The position numbers and the translations under genes were made by a program. Shown piece by piece: positions 26,693-34,422 of a DNA stretch of 64,000 nucleotides (within the stretch, counting starts at the first letter, position 1; each line of letters starts with the position of its first letter). Source of the DNA: CAJCJE01 sp035948315 (lineage in GTDB: Bacteria > Actinomycetota > Actinomycetes > Mycobacteriales > Pseudonocardiaceae); the NCBI GenBank assembly GCA_035948315.1, contig DASZJG010000015.1, positions 38,900 through 102,899 of the forward strand, read 5' to 3'. The notes beneath the pieces are model-generated. The model was not told the DNA's origin and did no database searches. It was given only the letters and a program-made list of their open reading frames with translations.

Positions 26693-27547
26693 TCAGAGGA
26701 CGACGTCAGCGAGTCGCTGGATCTCGTCGACCGCGTCGGTCGCCGGATTCAGGACAATCTCGTCCACGCCGAGATCGGCGAAGGCGGCGACCGCCTGTTT
26801 GGTCTCTTCCGCGGAGGTGGCGACGCCGCCGGCGACCACAGTGGCCATCTCGGCACTACGGCCGCTGTAGTAGTCGTAGACGTTGGCGCGGCCCTTTTCC
26901 GGGGCGGTCAACGTGAAGTAGATCAGTGCGACGAGATGGGGGTCACCGTGGCGGCCCGCTTGCTTCCACGCCTGGCGTGCCGTCTCGAAGCTTGGTGCGG
27001 CAAGGGGAGCGGGAAACGAGCCGCCGATGTAGCCTTCGCCCCACCGCGCCATCCTGGTCATCGCCGCTGGCGTGCGTGCGCCGAACAGCAGCGGGATCTG
27101 CCGGGTTCCGGGCGGCACCGCGGCGTTCGGCCCGCCTCCCACCGGCCTGCCTGCCCACACCTCGCGGAAGGTCTCCAGGTCGCGGTTGGTCCGCTCACCA
27201 CGCCCGGCCAGGCCGCACCCTTCGACGACGAAGTCGTCCGGCCGGTCGCCGATACCGATGCCGAGTCTGAGACGGCCACCGGAGATCCCGTCGATACCGG
27301 CGAGTTCCTTCGCCAGCAGGATGCCCGGCCAGGTGGCGGCGAGCATGACGTTGCTCAGCAGCCCGATCCGGCTGGTAACCGCCGCGGCGGCGGACAGGGC
27401 GACGGTGTCTGCCACCCCTGGGTAGGCGAACCGGCCTACGGTGCCGAGCGTGGCGAAGCCCGCCTCCTCGGCGACGGCGGCCCAACGCGGGATGACGGTG
27501 GGGTCGACGTTCCTGATCTGGTTGGGAATGCCGATGCCGATGCGCAC
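26693..27547 (-). CDS. LLM-class F420-dependent oxidoreductase
   Basis: 284 residues, luciferase-like TIM barrel. Seen: RIGIGIPNQIR, WAAVAEEAGFATLGTVGRF, TSRIGLLSNVM, LAKELAGIDGISGGRLRLGIGIG, the usual core of the F420-dependent LLM class, and GARTPAAMTRMARWGEGYIGG. It would transfer hydride from F420H2, or with FMN oxygenate a substrate. ATG start. Part of the string LLM - PPOX - exported alpha/beta hydrolase on the minus strand. The P450 gene upstream ends 125 nt away and may be a separate unit. Confidence 0.9.
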   Translation of the reverse strand: MRIGIGIPNQIRNVDPTVIPRWAAVAEEAGFATLGTVGRFAYPGVADTVALSAAAAVTSRIGLLSNVMLAATWPGILLAKELAGIDGISGGRLRLGIGIGDRPDDFVVEGCGLAGRGERTNRDLETFREVWAGRPVGGGPNAAVPPGTRQIPLLFGARTPAAMTRMARWGEGYIGGSFPAPLAAPSFETARQAWKQAGRHGDPHLVALIYFTLTAPEKGRANVYDYYSGRSAEMATVVAGGVATSAEETKQAVAAFADLGVDEIVLNPATDAVDEIQRLADVVL

Positions 27548-27672
27548 TGGCTGATCTCCTCGTGGAATTGGTCGTTGTGATACCTGTGCTGACCAGAATG
27601 ATCGACGCGGCCCACGCGCTGACTGGATCGGGCTCTACCAGCGCCACGGCAACGAGGTTGCCGCGCAGGCCA

Positions 27673-28842
27673 TCAGCTCACCCGGACTTTCAGCGTTCCC
27701 CATCCGCGCAGCGTGTTGTTCAGCGCGAGCTGGGACTCCAGCAGGTCGAACCGCCGCACCTTCGGGATGAGCGCCTCGAACAGCGCCCCGATCTCGATGC
27801 GGGCGAGGTTCATGCCGACACACACATGCTCACCGCGACCGAACGCGAGGTGGTCCGATGGCTTGCGCCGGATGTCGAATCGATCGGGATCCGGATACTT
27901 GCGCTCGTCCCGGTTCGCCGAACCATAGAGCAGCACCACCCGGGAGCCCGCTGGCAGGGTCTGGCCTTCGATCAGGCAGTCCCGGGTGACGACGCGGCTG
28001 AACCGCTGGATGGGGGACTCCACCCGCAACGCCTCGTTGATCGCGTGCGGGATGAGCGAGGGATCGTCGCGCAGGATCGTCCACTGTTCTGGGTTCTGCG
28101 CGAAAAGCCGGATCGCGCTGGAGATCGCGTAGATCGTCGTATCGAGGCTGGGCGCGATGTAGTCGATCATCATCACCGGGCACTTGTCCACCGGGATATC
28201 GCCATGCGCCGCCGCATCGTAGAGCTGCGCCGCCCATCCCTTCGGATCCAGCTTGCCCGGTACCGCCTCGGTGCTCGCGAACCCGACCATCTCCTCCAGC
28301 AAGGGGAAGGCATCCTTCGTGCGCTGGTTCATCGGACCCTGCGCGTCGAAGGTGGCGGCGGCCCACTCGAGCATCCGGTCGCGACCCGAGTTCCCGAGTC
28401 CCACGAGATCCGACACGATGGTGAGCGGCAGGTGTTCCGCGAGTTCTGTCGCCGCGTCGAAGGTGCCCCGTGCCACCAGCTTGTCCACGATGCGCTCGGC
28501 TTCTTCCTCGACCCGCGGGGTCAGATCACGCAGATGATCCGATCGCAGGGGACGGGACAGCACCGATCGCATCTGCGTGTGTTCGGGCGGATCGCTGCAC
28601 AGGGTGATTCCTTCGAGCATCGTGTTGATCTTGTCGTTCATCATCACGCTCTTGGCGGAGGTGAATGCCCGCCAGTTCCCGGACGCCTCGCGCACCTGCT
28701 GGTAGCGGGGAAACGCGTACATCCCGTTGGTGTTCAGGTGAACGACCGGGCCAAGGTCGCGCAGCTCCTGGTAGAGCGGATATGGATCGCGCAACGCATC
28801 GTCGGTGAACATGTCCAGGTCCGTGGAAGGAATCTCGCCCAT
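27673..28842 (-). CDS. Cytochrome P450
   Basis: 389 residues, a soluble bacterial class I P450. The haem loop is FGRGEHVCVG with the thiolate ligand about C341; the ExxR is in NEALRVESP; the I helix reads YIAPSLDTTIYA, keeping the Asp-Thr pair but with Ser in place of the usual Gly. The start at 28842 (MGEIPSTDLDMF) is preferred since bacterial P450s begin shortly before DPYPLYQELR; ATG at 28878 would add 12 residues. It needs a ferredoxin and reductase, neither of which is nearby. It is divergent from the MFS transporter gene, with 315 bp between. Confidence 0.93.
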   Translation of the reverse strand: MGEIPSTDLDMFTDDALRDPYPLYQELRDLGPVVHLNTNGMYAFPRYQQVREASGNWRAFTSAKSVMMNDKINTMLEGITLCSDPPEHTQMRSVLSRPLRSDHLRDLTPRVEEEAERIVDKLVARGTFDAATELAEHLPLTIVSDLVGLGNSGRDRMLEWAAATFDAQGPMNQRTKDAFPLLEEMVGFASTEAVPGKLDPKGWAAQLYDAAAHGDIPVDKCPVMMIDYIAPSLDTTIYAISSAIRLFAQNPEQWTILRDDPSLIPHAINEALRVESPIQRFSRVVTRDCLIEGQTLPAGSRVVLLYGSANRDERKYPDPDRFDIRRKPSDHLAFGRGEHVCVGMNLARIEIGALFEALIPKVRRFDLLESQLALNNTLRGWGTLKVRVS

Positions 28843-29157
28843 ATGGCCCAGTCTTACCGAAATCCGGACCGCGAACATCAGCGATGCGGGCCTCATCCGA
28901 AATCGAGGAGCCAACGTGCCACAACGATGGCCCTCTCGCACCTGATCTGAGCGAGCGCGCCCGCGCGGGCGATGCGTCCGTCCAATGCCGACGGTATGAC
29001 TGCATGGCCCTGCACATCCCGGTATAAGCGCCAGTGATGATCAACATTCGTCACGAGTATTAACAGCAAGCTGTCCTGCTCACCTAGCCTTCCGGAGAAG
29101 GGCTTGGGGAGGGGCAGGTCTGCGCTTGTCGCTGCCCATCGAAGAACGGAGTTCGCC
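28843..29157. promoter_or_regulatory. Divergent intergenic region, P450 / MFS transporter
   Basis: 315 bp without a convincing gene. It must hold promoters for both divergent genes. GGAG lies 6 nt before the MFS ATG. The AT-richest part is near 29035-29075 (a CGTCACGAGTATTAACAGC-like stretch). No clear palindrome was found. Confidence 0.5.
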
Positions 29158-30576
29158 ATGACGACATCTCCGGGCGTTGACCGGCCAGGCGCGTCCCCCG
29201 CTGACGAGTCCGCGGCGGCGCGGGTCGCGGCTCGACTGGATCGCATCCCGCCCAACCGCTTCCATCTCCGGCTGGCCGCGTTGCTCGGTACCGGAACGTT
29301 CTTCGACGGTTTCAACGCGATCAGCATCGCGGTTGTGCTCACCGCGATCATCGCCACGTTCCACATCTCGATCGGCGCCGCCAGCCTCATCGTCAGCGCC
29401 GGATACCTCGGTCAGTTCGCCGGAGCTCTGGTTGTCGGCGCCCTCAGCGAACGGGTCGGTCGCCGCAACACCTTCGCGCTCTGCCTGATCTGTTTCGGTC
29501 TGCTCTCGGTGCTTGCCGCACTGAGCTGGAACGTGACCAGCCTGCTGATCTTCCGGCTCCTGCAAGGCATCGGCCTCGGGGCCGAGGTACCTCTCGCGGC
29601 GACGTTGATGAACGAGTACCTCGGCGCCGGCAAACGCGGCCGGATCGGTACGCTCTACCAGTCGCTGTTCGGCTGGGGCCTGTTGTTCCCGCCGTTGGTC
29701 GCATTGCTGCTGACCAACGCGGTCGGCCAGCATGCAGCGTGGCGCTACCTGTTCGCCATCGGCGCCATCCCCATCGTCGTGGGGATCTTCGCCTGGTTCA
29801 CACTTCCGGAGTCGGCCCGCTGGCTAGCTGGCCGCGGCCGCACCGAGCAGGCCGACGCACTGGTTGCGCGCGTCGAGGCCGAAGCACACCGACGAGGTGA
29901 CATCCTTGCCGAACCCTCGATCACCGCGGCACCATCCCATCAGGACTTCCGTCCCAGTGAGTTTCTGCATGGCGTCTACCGCAATCGCACGCTGATGCTG
30001 TGGGCGACGTGGTTTTTGGCCTCGTTCGTCGACTACGGCTGCACCGTTTGGCTGCCCACCCTCTACGTCCGCCTCGGCGGCGCGTCGACCTCGACGTCTT
30101 TGCTCCTGACCATCTTCGTCGCAACACTGGCCGTCCTGGCACTAATGACCTCCGCACTGGTCATCGACCGGATTGGACGGCGCAGGCTGCTCGTCCTGGC
30201 CTTCGCGATCATGGTGCTGGGCGCGGCGATCGGCACCCTCGGCGTTGGAGTGTTCGCACTACCGGCCCTGCCAGTACTTGTCACGGCGGGGGCTGTCGTC
30301 GGTATCGGCGCACATGCGGGCGTCAGTATCCTGTGGATTTATACGGCCGAGCTATATCCGACCCGGATGCGCAGCTGGGCAACGTCGGTTGCCAGCGGTA
30401 TGAACCGCGCCGCGAGCATCGTTTCTCCCCTGATAGTCAGCGCGATCCTCACCGCCAACGGTGGAGTCGGTGCTATCTTCGCCGTCATGCTCGGCTGCGC
30501 CATCCTTGGCGTCGTGGTGGTGGCCACGATGGCTGTGGAAACCAGCCGCCGCTCACTGGAGGACATTGCCCGTTGA
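29158..30576 (+). CDS. MFS transporter (aromatic acid:H+ symporter/sugar porter type)
   Basis: 472 residues with about 12 membrane helices. The MFS loop 2-3 signature is GALSERVGRRN, the loop 4-5 region RLLQGIGLGAEVPLAATLMNEYL, the central PESARWLAGRGR and the second-half repeat IDRIGRRRLL, followed by YTAELYPTRMRS. These are the marks of the AAHS/metabolite:H+ symporter group. The ATG at 29158 has GGAG 6 nt upstream; an in-frame GTG further up would add 18 poorly fitting residues. It probably takes up the aromatic acid handled by the neighbouring enzymes (inference). A strong bidirectional terminator follows at 30654. Confidence 0.92.
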   Translation: MTTSPGVDRPGASPADESAAARVAARLDRIPPNRFHLRLAALLGTGTFFDGFNAISIAVVLTAIIATFHISIGAASLIVSAGYLGQFAGALVVGALSERVGRRNTFALCLICFGLLSVLAALSWNVTSLLIFRLLQGIGLGAEVPLAATLMNEYLGAGKRGRIGTLYQSLFGWGLLFPPLVALLLTNAVGQHAAWRYLFAIGAIPIVVGIFAWFTLPESARWLAGRGRTEQADALVARVEAEAHRRGDILAEPSITAAPSHQDFRPSEFLHGVYRNRTLMLWATWFLASFVDYGCTVWLPTLYVRLGGASTSTSLLLTIFVATLAVLALMTSALVIDRIGRRRLLVLAFAIMVLGAAIGTLGVGVFALPALPVLVTAGAVVGIGAHAGVSILWIYTAELYPTRMRSWATSVASGMNRAASIVSPLIVSAILTANGGVGAIFAVMLGCAILGVVVVATMAVETSRRSLEDIAR

Positions 30577-30653
30577 GCCCGGCCGTTGCCGGTGTCGCCT
30601 GCGTCGGCCCGGCGTGGCTCGTCGATAGCGGCTCCTTGGCTGGTCGGAACGAC

Positions 30654-30688
30654 GATCAGGGCGACGCACGTGGTGCGCCGCCCTGATC
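30654..30688. terminator. Bidirectional hairpin terminator
   Basis: A 16-bp stem with one mismatch (GATCAGGGCGACGCAC against GTGCGCCGCCCTGATC) closes on a 3-nt GTG loop. It lies between the end of the plus-strand MFS gene and the end of the minus-strand SnoaL-like gene, so it can stop both transcripts. No U-run, as is usual in high-GC actinobacteria. Confidence 0.85.
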
Positions 30689-30714
30689 AGCCCGAGTCGA
30701 GGGCTCGGGTACGT

Positions 30715-31131
30715 TCAGGCCAGGCCGAGCTGAGTGCTGATGACGGAAGCTTCGTTGTAGCAGTCGAAGCGCTTGATTTTGCCGTCGACGAGTTCGAACA
30801 CGTCACAACACGGGGCGTTCATCCGCTTGCCGGTTGGCGGGATGGTGCCGGTCGGCAGTTCGAACGGACCGAGGTGGGTGCCCTGCAGGAGCAACTGCAC
30901 GATCACCATGTTGTCGGTCACGTAGAAGTTCAGCAGTTCGCGATGCAGGTCGGGGAAGGCGGTGGCCATGACCTCGACCACCTTCCCGAGCTCTTCCGGA
31001 CCGCGATAGGTGTGCGGGACGGACTCGTCGGTGAAGGTCCCGTCCTCGGTGAAGGCCGCTACCCAGCTCCTGATGTCGTTGTCCTCGGCGACCTGGTATG
31101 CGTGACGGATGAGCTTCTCGTTCTGGTGCAT
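30715..31131 (-). CDS. SnoaL/NTF2-like polyketide-cyclase-fold protein
   Basis: 138 residues, one SnoaL-like cone-fold domain: NEKLIRHAYQVAEDNDIRSWVAAFTEDG, the YRGPEELGKVVEVMATAFPDLH strip, and APCCDVFELVDGKIKRFDCYNE. Proteins of this fold are small isomerases, cyclases or hydrolases, or binders without catalysis. ATG at 31131 with AGGA 8 nt upstream. Last gene of the operon lipocalin-like - extradiol dioxygenase - FAH - SnoaL; it may process a ring-fission intermediate. Two further SnoaL-like genes lie at 35513 and 36963. Confidence 0.85.
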   Translation of the reverse strand: MHQNEKLIRHAYQVAEDNDIRSWVAAFTEDGTFTDESVPHTYRGPEELGKVVEVMATAFPDLHRELLNFYVTDNMVIVQLLLQGTHLGPFELPTGTIPPTGKRMNAPCCDVFELVDGKIKRFDCYNEASVISTQLGLA

Positions 31132-31196
31132 GTCAGTGTTCCTCTGTTCTGCATGGAGCATCGCCCAGATAGTGGACTCGAACCGGGCGTGGGGGA

Positions 31197-32039
31197 TTAA
31201 CTCTGGATGAGTTTGTTGGACAGCGTGCCGATACCTTCGATGGTGCTGACCAGCGTGGTGTCCGGCTTGAGGTAGCGCTTGGGGGTGCGGCCCATACCGA
31301 CACCGGAGGGTGTGCCGGTGAAAATGATATCGCCCGGCAGGACCGGCAGGATCGACGACAGGTACGAGACCAGGGCGGGGACCGAGAAGATCAGGTCCTT
31401 CGTCCGGCCGTCCTGGAGGACCTCGTCACCAACCGCACAGGAGAGAGCCAGATCGTCGGGGTTGCCGAACTCGTCAGGAGTGACGATCGCCGGGCCGATC
31501 GGGCTGAAGCCCGGATAGGACTTGCCGAGTGAGAACTGTGGAACGGGCCCGGCGAGCTGGACGGCGCGCTCGGACAGATCCTGTCCGGCCGTGAGACCCG
31601 CGACGTAGCGCCAGCCGTCGGCCACCGCGATGTTCTCAGCGCGCTTGCCGATGACGACGACGAGCTCCACCTCCCAGTCGACCTCGTTGCTGGGCAGTGT
31701 CACGGTGTCGTAGGGGCCAGCGATGCTGGTGACGAATTTCGTGAAGACCGTCGGCACGGTGATCGTGGGCTCGACGCCAGCTTCGGTGACGTGCGCCCGG
31801 TAGTTCAGTCCGATGGCGAAGATCTGCGCCGGACGGACCACCGGAGGTCCGACTTCGTCGTCCGTGAACGCCACCGCGTCGTCGAAGGACTGACGGCGGG
31901 CCCAGCCGAGGAATTCATCCCAGCGCTCGTAGATCGCATCGGGTTCGGGGCCGAACCGGCCGCCGCTGGCCTTGTCGACATCGAGGGCGCTGCTGCCGGA
32001 GATCAGGGAGAGACGACCGTTGATGTTGCCGTAGCGCAT
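31197..32039 (-). CDS. Fumarylacetoacetate hydrolase (FAH) family protein
   Basis: 280 residues. FAIGLNYRAHVTEAG, the metal ExE in WEVELVVVIGKR, AGLTAGQDLSER, SLGKSYPGFSPIGP and FTGTPSGVGMG are as in FAH-type hydrolases and 2-oxopent-4-enoate hydratases. It is a clear paralogue of the gene at 3648, sharing the same blocks. It stands 30 nt after an extradiol dioxygenase, the classic arrangement for meta-cleavage pathways, where this fold hydrolyses or hydrates the ring-fission product. ATG start. Same operon as its neighbours at 30715 and 32070. Confidence 0.93.
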   Translation of the reverse strand: MRYGNINGRLSLISGSSALDVDKASGGRFGPEPDAIYERWDEFLGWARRQSFDDAVAFTDDEVGPPVVRPAQIFAIGLNYRAHVTEAGVEPTITVPTVFTKFVTSIAGPYDTVTLPSNEVDWEVELVVVIGKRAENIAVADGWRYVAGLTAGQDLSERAVQLAGPVPQFSLGKSYPGFSPIGPAIVTPDEFGNPDDLALSCAVGDEVLQDGRTKDLIFSVPALVSYLSSILPVLPGDIIFTGTPSGVGMGRTPKRYLKPDTTLVSTIEGIGTLSNKLIQS

Positions 32040-32069
32040 GATTCGTCCTGTCCTGTGCGAAGTGAAGGG

Positions 32070-33002
32070 TCAGCGGGCGCTGTGCGCACCGGTCATGAGT
32101 GCGGCGAGGTCATCGGGCTTGAGAAACGACGGGGGCAGCGGCGGGCCCCAGCTGTAGATGCCTTTGGCGCCGTCGACGACGGAGGGTTTCCACAGGGCGT
32201 CGTCGATGATGCAGTCGAGATCGCTGTAGTACTCGGAGAAGTTCCCGGCTGGGTCCTTGAGGTACCAGAAGAAGTTCGAGCCGATGTGGTGTCGGCCCAG
32301 CCCCCACACGTGCCGCTCGGGGTTTCCCTGCAGCATCTCGGTGGCGCCGCGGCCGACCTCGTCCACGTCGTCGACTTCCCACGCGGTGTGGTGCAGGAAA
32401 TCCACTGGCGCCTTCTGGATCAGGATGTTGTGGTGGTCGGTCGAGCAGCGCAGGAAGCTGGCCAGGCTGGGCACGTGGTCGGTGGCTTTGAACCCCAGGC
32501 CTTCGGTGAAGAATCGCTGAGAGGCGTCCTGGTCCTTGGATCCGATCACCACGTGGCCGAGTTTCTTGGGCGCGACCTTGTTGGTGCGCTCGATCCCCGG
32601 GGCTCGTCCGTTCGGGCGTGACGGGCGCCCTGGACCGTTGTAGGGCACCTGCTGCACCGGTGTCTGTATGAGATGCGGGGCGATTTCCAGGACGACCGTC
32701 AGGTTCGAGTTCGGATCCAGCACGCGGAGCGAGGTCTGGTCCCGTTTCCCGGTCACATCCAGCTTGGCCAGGCTCGACTCGACCCGGTCGAGGTCATCCG
32801 GGTCATCGACGCCCACACCCAGTTCGACCAGGCGCCGTAGCGGCGAGTGGGTGATCTTGAGCTGTTCGCCGCCCTCCTGGGTGGCGAATCTCTTCTCCGT
32901 TCCATCGCCGACCGGCGTCAGACCGAAGTCCTCGTAGTACCCGGCGGTCGCGTCCACGCCGGGCACACCCAACGTGATCGACGTCAAACGATGCAATGGC
33001 AT
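32070..33002 (-). CDS. Two-domain extradiol ring-cleavage dioxygenase (VOC type I)
   Basis: 310 residues, two VOC modules as in 2,3-dihydroxybiphenyl 1,2-dioxygenase and catechol 2,3-dioxygenase. The Fe(II) ligands are in the C-terminal module: H150 (KKLGHVVIG), H205 (FLHHTAWEV; H204 is adjacent) and E257 (GNFSEYYSD). The catalytic His region GLGRHHIGSNFFWY follows the family pattern. It opens a catechol ring next to one hydroxyl. ATG start. It follows the lipocalin-like gene by 35 nt and precedes the FAH gene by 30 nt. The TfdB-like hydroxylase at 19038 could supply catechols, though it is in another unit. Confidence 0.92.
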   Translation of the reverse strand: MPLHRLTSITLGVPGVDATAGYYEDFGLTPVGDGTEKRFATQEGGEQLKITHSPLRRLVELGVGVDDPDDLDRVESSLAKLDVTGKRDQTSLRVLDPNSNLTVVLEIAPHLIQTPVQQVPYNGPGRPSRPNGRAPGIERTNKVAPKKLGHVVIGSKDQDASQRFFTEGLGFKATDHVPSLASFLRCSTDHHNILIQKAPVDFLHHTAWEVDDVDEVGRGATEMLQGNPERHVWGLGRHHIGSNFFWYLKDPAGNFSEYYSDLDCIIDDALWKPSVVDGAKGIYSWGPPLPPSFLKPDDLAALMTGAHSAR

Positions 33003-33037
33003 CGGCTCGTTCTCCCCTCAAGGTTGATGACGTTCGG

Positions 33038-33445
33038 TCAGCCGCGCGTCCAGTGGAGTTCGGTTCTCGGCCTGCCGACGATGTCCGTCGCCAGTACGAG
33101 GTCCGTTCCGTCCGTGAGCCGCACGTATCGCAGCTGATCGGTGGTGTAGGGCGGCAGCCCGACGTGGACGACATGGCGAATCAGGTTTTCTCCGGTCTGC
33201 ACTGCTTCTCCGGCGTATGCCACCGCGGTTGCGGAATCGTGTTCGCGGATCACCACGGCCATGGCGTTTCCTGGCCCGTAGATCAGCCGGCCCGAAGGAC
33301 GCGCACCGTAGGGCTCCCCGGTGACGTCGCCTGCCGCGTCCACCTCCACGATGCGGCACAGCAGCCACGTTCCCAGTAGCGCCGGCGGCAGAGTGCTTTC
33401 GCTTGGCGCCAACGCCTTGGTCCGGTCACACACGCTCGATGTCAT
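33038..33445 (-). CDS. Lipocalin-like domain protein
   Basis: 135 residues. The start LLGTWLLCRIVEVDAAGDV followed by GARPSGRLIYGPGNAMAVVI matches the small lipocalin-like (Lipocalin_5) family, a beta-barrel of unknown function often found in catabolic and secondary-metabolism operons. There is no signal peptide. First gene of the dioxygenase operon; its ATG is preceded by GAGGAGGAG and, 14 nt further up, by the perfect 18-bp palindrome at 33460. The role in the pathway is not known; binding of a hydrophobic intermediate is only a guess. Confidence 0.78.
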   Translation of the reverse strand: MTSSVCDRTKALAPSESTLPPALLGTWLLCRIVEVDAAGDVTGEPYGARPSGRLIYGPGNAMAVVIREHDSATAVAYAGEAVQTGENLIRHVVHVGLPPYTTDQLRYVRLTDGTDLVLATDIVGRPRTELHWTRG

Positions 33446-33459
33446 CGCTCCTCCTCGCC

Positions 33460-33477
33460 GATAATATCGATATTATC
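33460..33477. promoter_or_regulatory. Perfect 18-bp AT-rich palindrome, operator for the dioxygenase operon
   Basis: GATAATATCGATATTATC is identical to its reverse complement over 18 bp and is 78% A/T in a GC-rich setting. It lies 14 nt upstream of the first start codon of the operon, next to the ribosome site, so a bound repressor would block transcription. It resembles operators of dimeric MarR/TetR/GntR-type repressors; no such gene is adjacent. Confidence 0.8.
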
Positions 33478-33871
33478 AGAGAGTATCGTTAATCGTGTGA
33501 GGTGTGACTGGCCGCACTGGGAGTGCGAACGGGTTCGGGCGCGTACCTCGGTGTGGGACGCTGAGCCAGTTCTCGTCGGGTTTTGGTTGTCCCGCAGTAT
33601 GATTCGCTGCTATGCCTCATGCCCGAGGTCCCGGCGCGGTGGATGGCACTCCGGCGCCTAGTTTCCGGTCCTTATGCCCCCATGTCCGTGGATTGTCACC
33701 GGCCGACGGCTCCGCCGCTCACACTTGGCCGCACAGTGTCAGAACCACCATGTCCGGAAGGAGGAACAGCAAGTGCGCATCGGCATACCGAATCAAATCC
33801 GCTGTCTGGCATCGGGCACTTGCCATCGCTAGTTGTAACAGTTAATGTTACTTCATGGTTGAGGGTGTGCG
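33478..33871. promoter_or_regulatory. Intergenic region upstream of the Rrf2 gene
   Basis: About 390 bp with no frame that shows family-like sequence or clean codon bias. It separates the divergent dioxygenase operon from the Rrf2 gene. Besides the two palindromes listed separately, nothing recognisable is seen. Confidence 0.5.
33835..33851. promoter_or_regulatory. Rrf2 operator copy 1 (GTAACA-N5-TGTTAC)
   Basis: A perfect 6-bp inverted repeat with a 5-bp AT-rich spacer lies 20 nt before the Rrf2 start. An identical-arm copy with the same spacing lies at 34354, upstream of the next gene. The pair points to autoregulation plus control of the oxidoreductase. Confidence 0.8.
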
Positions 33872-34303
33872 GTGAGTGCGAACAGCAGACTGACCATTGC
33901 GGTGCACGCTCTGACCTGGATTGGGTTGTATCAGCGTCGCGGTCACGAGGTCGCTACCTCCGAGCAGATCGCGACGAGCGTCAACACCAATCCCGTGGTG
34001 ATCCGTCGTCTGCTCGGCGAGCTGCGCAACGCTGGCCTGGCCGCCTCTCGGCGGGGTGCCGGTGCTGGTTGGACCCTGTCACGAGATCTGGCTTCCATCA
34101 CGCTGCTGGATGTCTACGACGCGGTCGAGCCGGGGCTGATCTTCGGCCTGCATCCCTCCGTGCCCGATCCTGAGTGTGTCGTGGGGCATGGCATCGGACC
34201 GGTGATGGCCGCCGTCTACAACGGCATCGACATCGCCGTCCGCGAGGAGCTGGCGGGAACCACGCTCGAAGATGTGTTGCGGGACATACTGAAAGCTGCC
34301 TAG
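33872..34303 (+). CDS. Rrf2-family transcriptional regulator
   Basis: 143 residues, one winged-helix domain: SRLTIAVHALTWIGLYQRRG, VATSEQIATSVNTNPVVIRRLLGELRNAGLAASRRGAGAGWTLSRD split over helix, turn and wing, then the dimerisation helix. Only one cysteine is present (DPECVVGHG), so the three-Cys iron-sulfur cluster of IscR/NsrR is absent; it belongs with the cluster-free YwnA-like group that senses electrophiles or thiol change. GTG start. Flanked on both sides by the same GTAACA-N5-TGTTAC element, so it probably represses itself and the quinone-oxidoreductase-like gene downstream. Confidence 0.92.
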   Translation: MSANSRLTIAVHALTWIGLYQRRGHEVATSEQIATSVNTNPVVIRRLLGELRNAGLAASRRGAGAGWTLSRDLASITLLDVYDAVEPGLIFGLHPSVPDPECVVGHGIGPVMAAVYNGIDIAVREELAGTTLEDVLRDILKAA

Positions 34304-34353
34304 CTCGAGCGTTGATCTCCTGAGAACGAGGTCGTACGCTCGCACGAGTAGCT

Positions 34354-34370
34354 GTAACAAAATTTGTTAC
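34354..34370. promoter_or_regulatory. Rrf2 operator copy 2 (GTAACA-N5-TGTTAC)
   Basis: Arms identical to copy 1 (33835) with spacer AAATT instead of GTTAA. It sits 52 nt upstream of the oxidoreductase start and 50 nt after the Rrf2 stop, giving that gene its own promoter and operator. Confidence 0.8.
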
Positions 34371-34422
34371 GTCGGGTTGATGTGTGACAGATGAGCCACT
34401 ACTGAGGAGACAGGGTGAGGTC

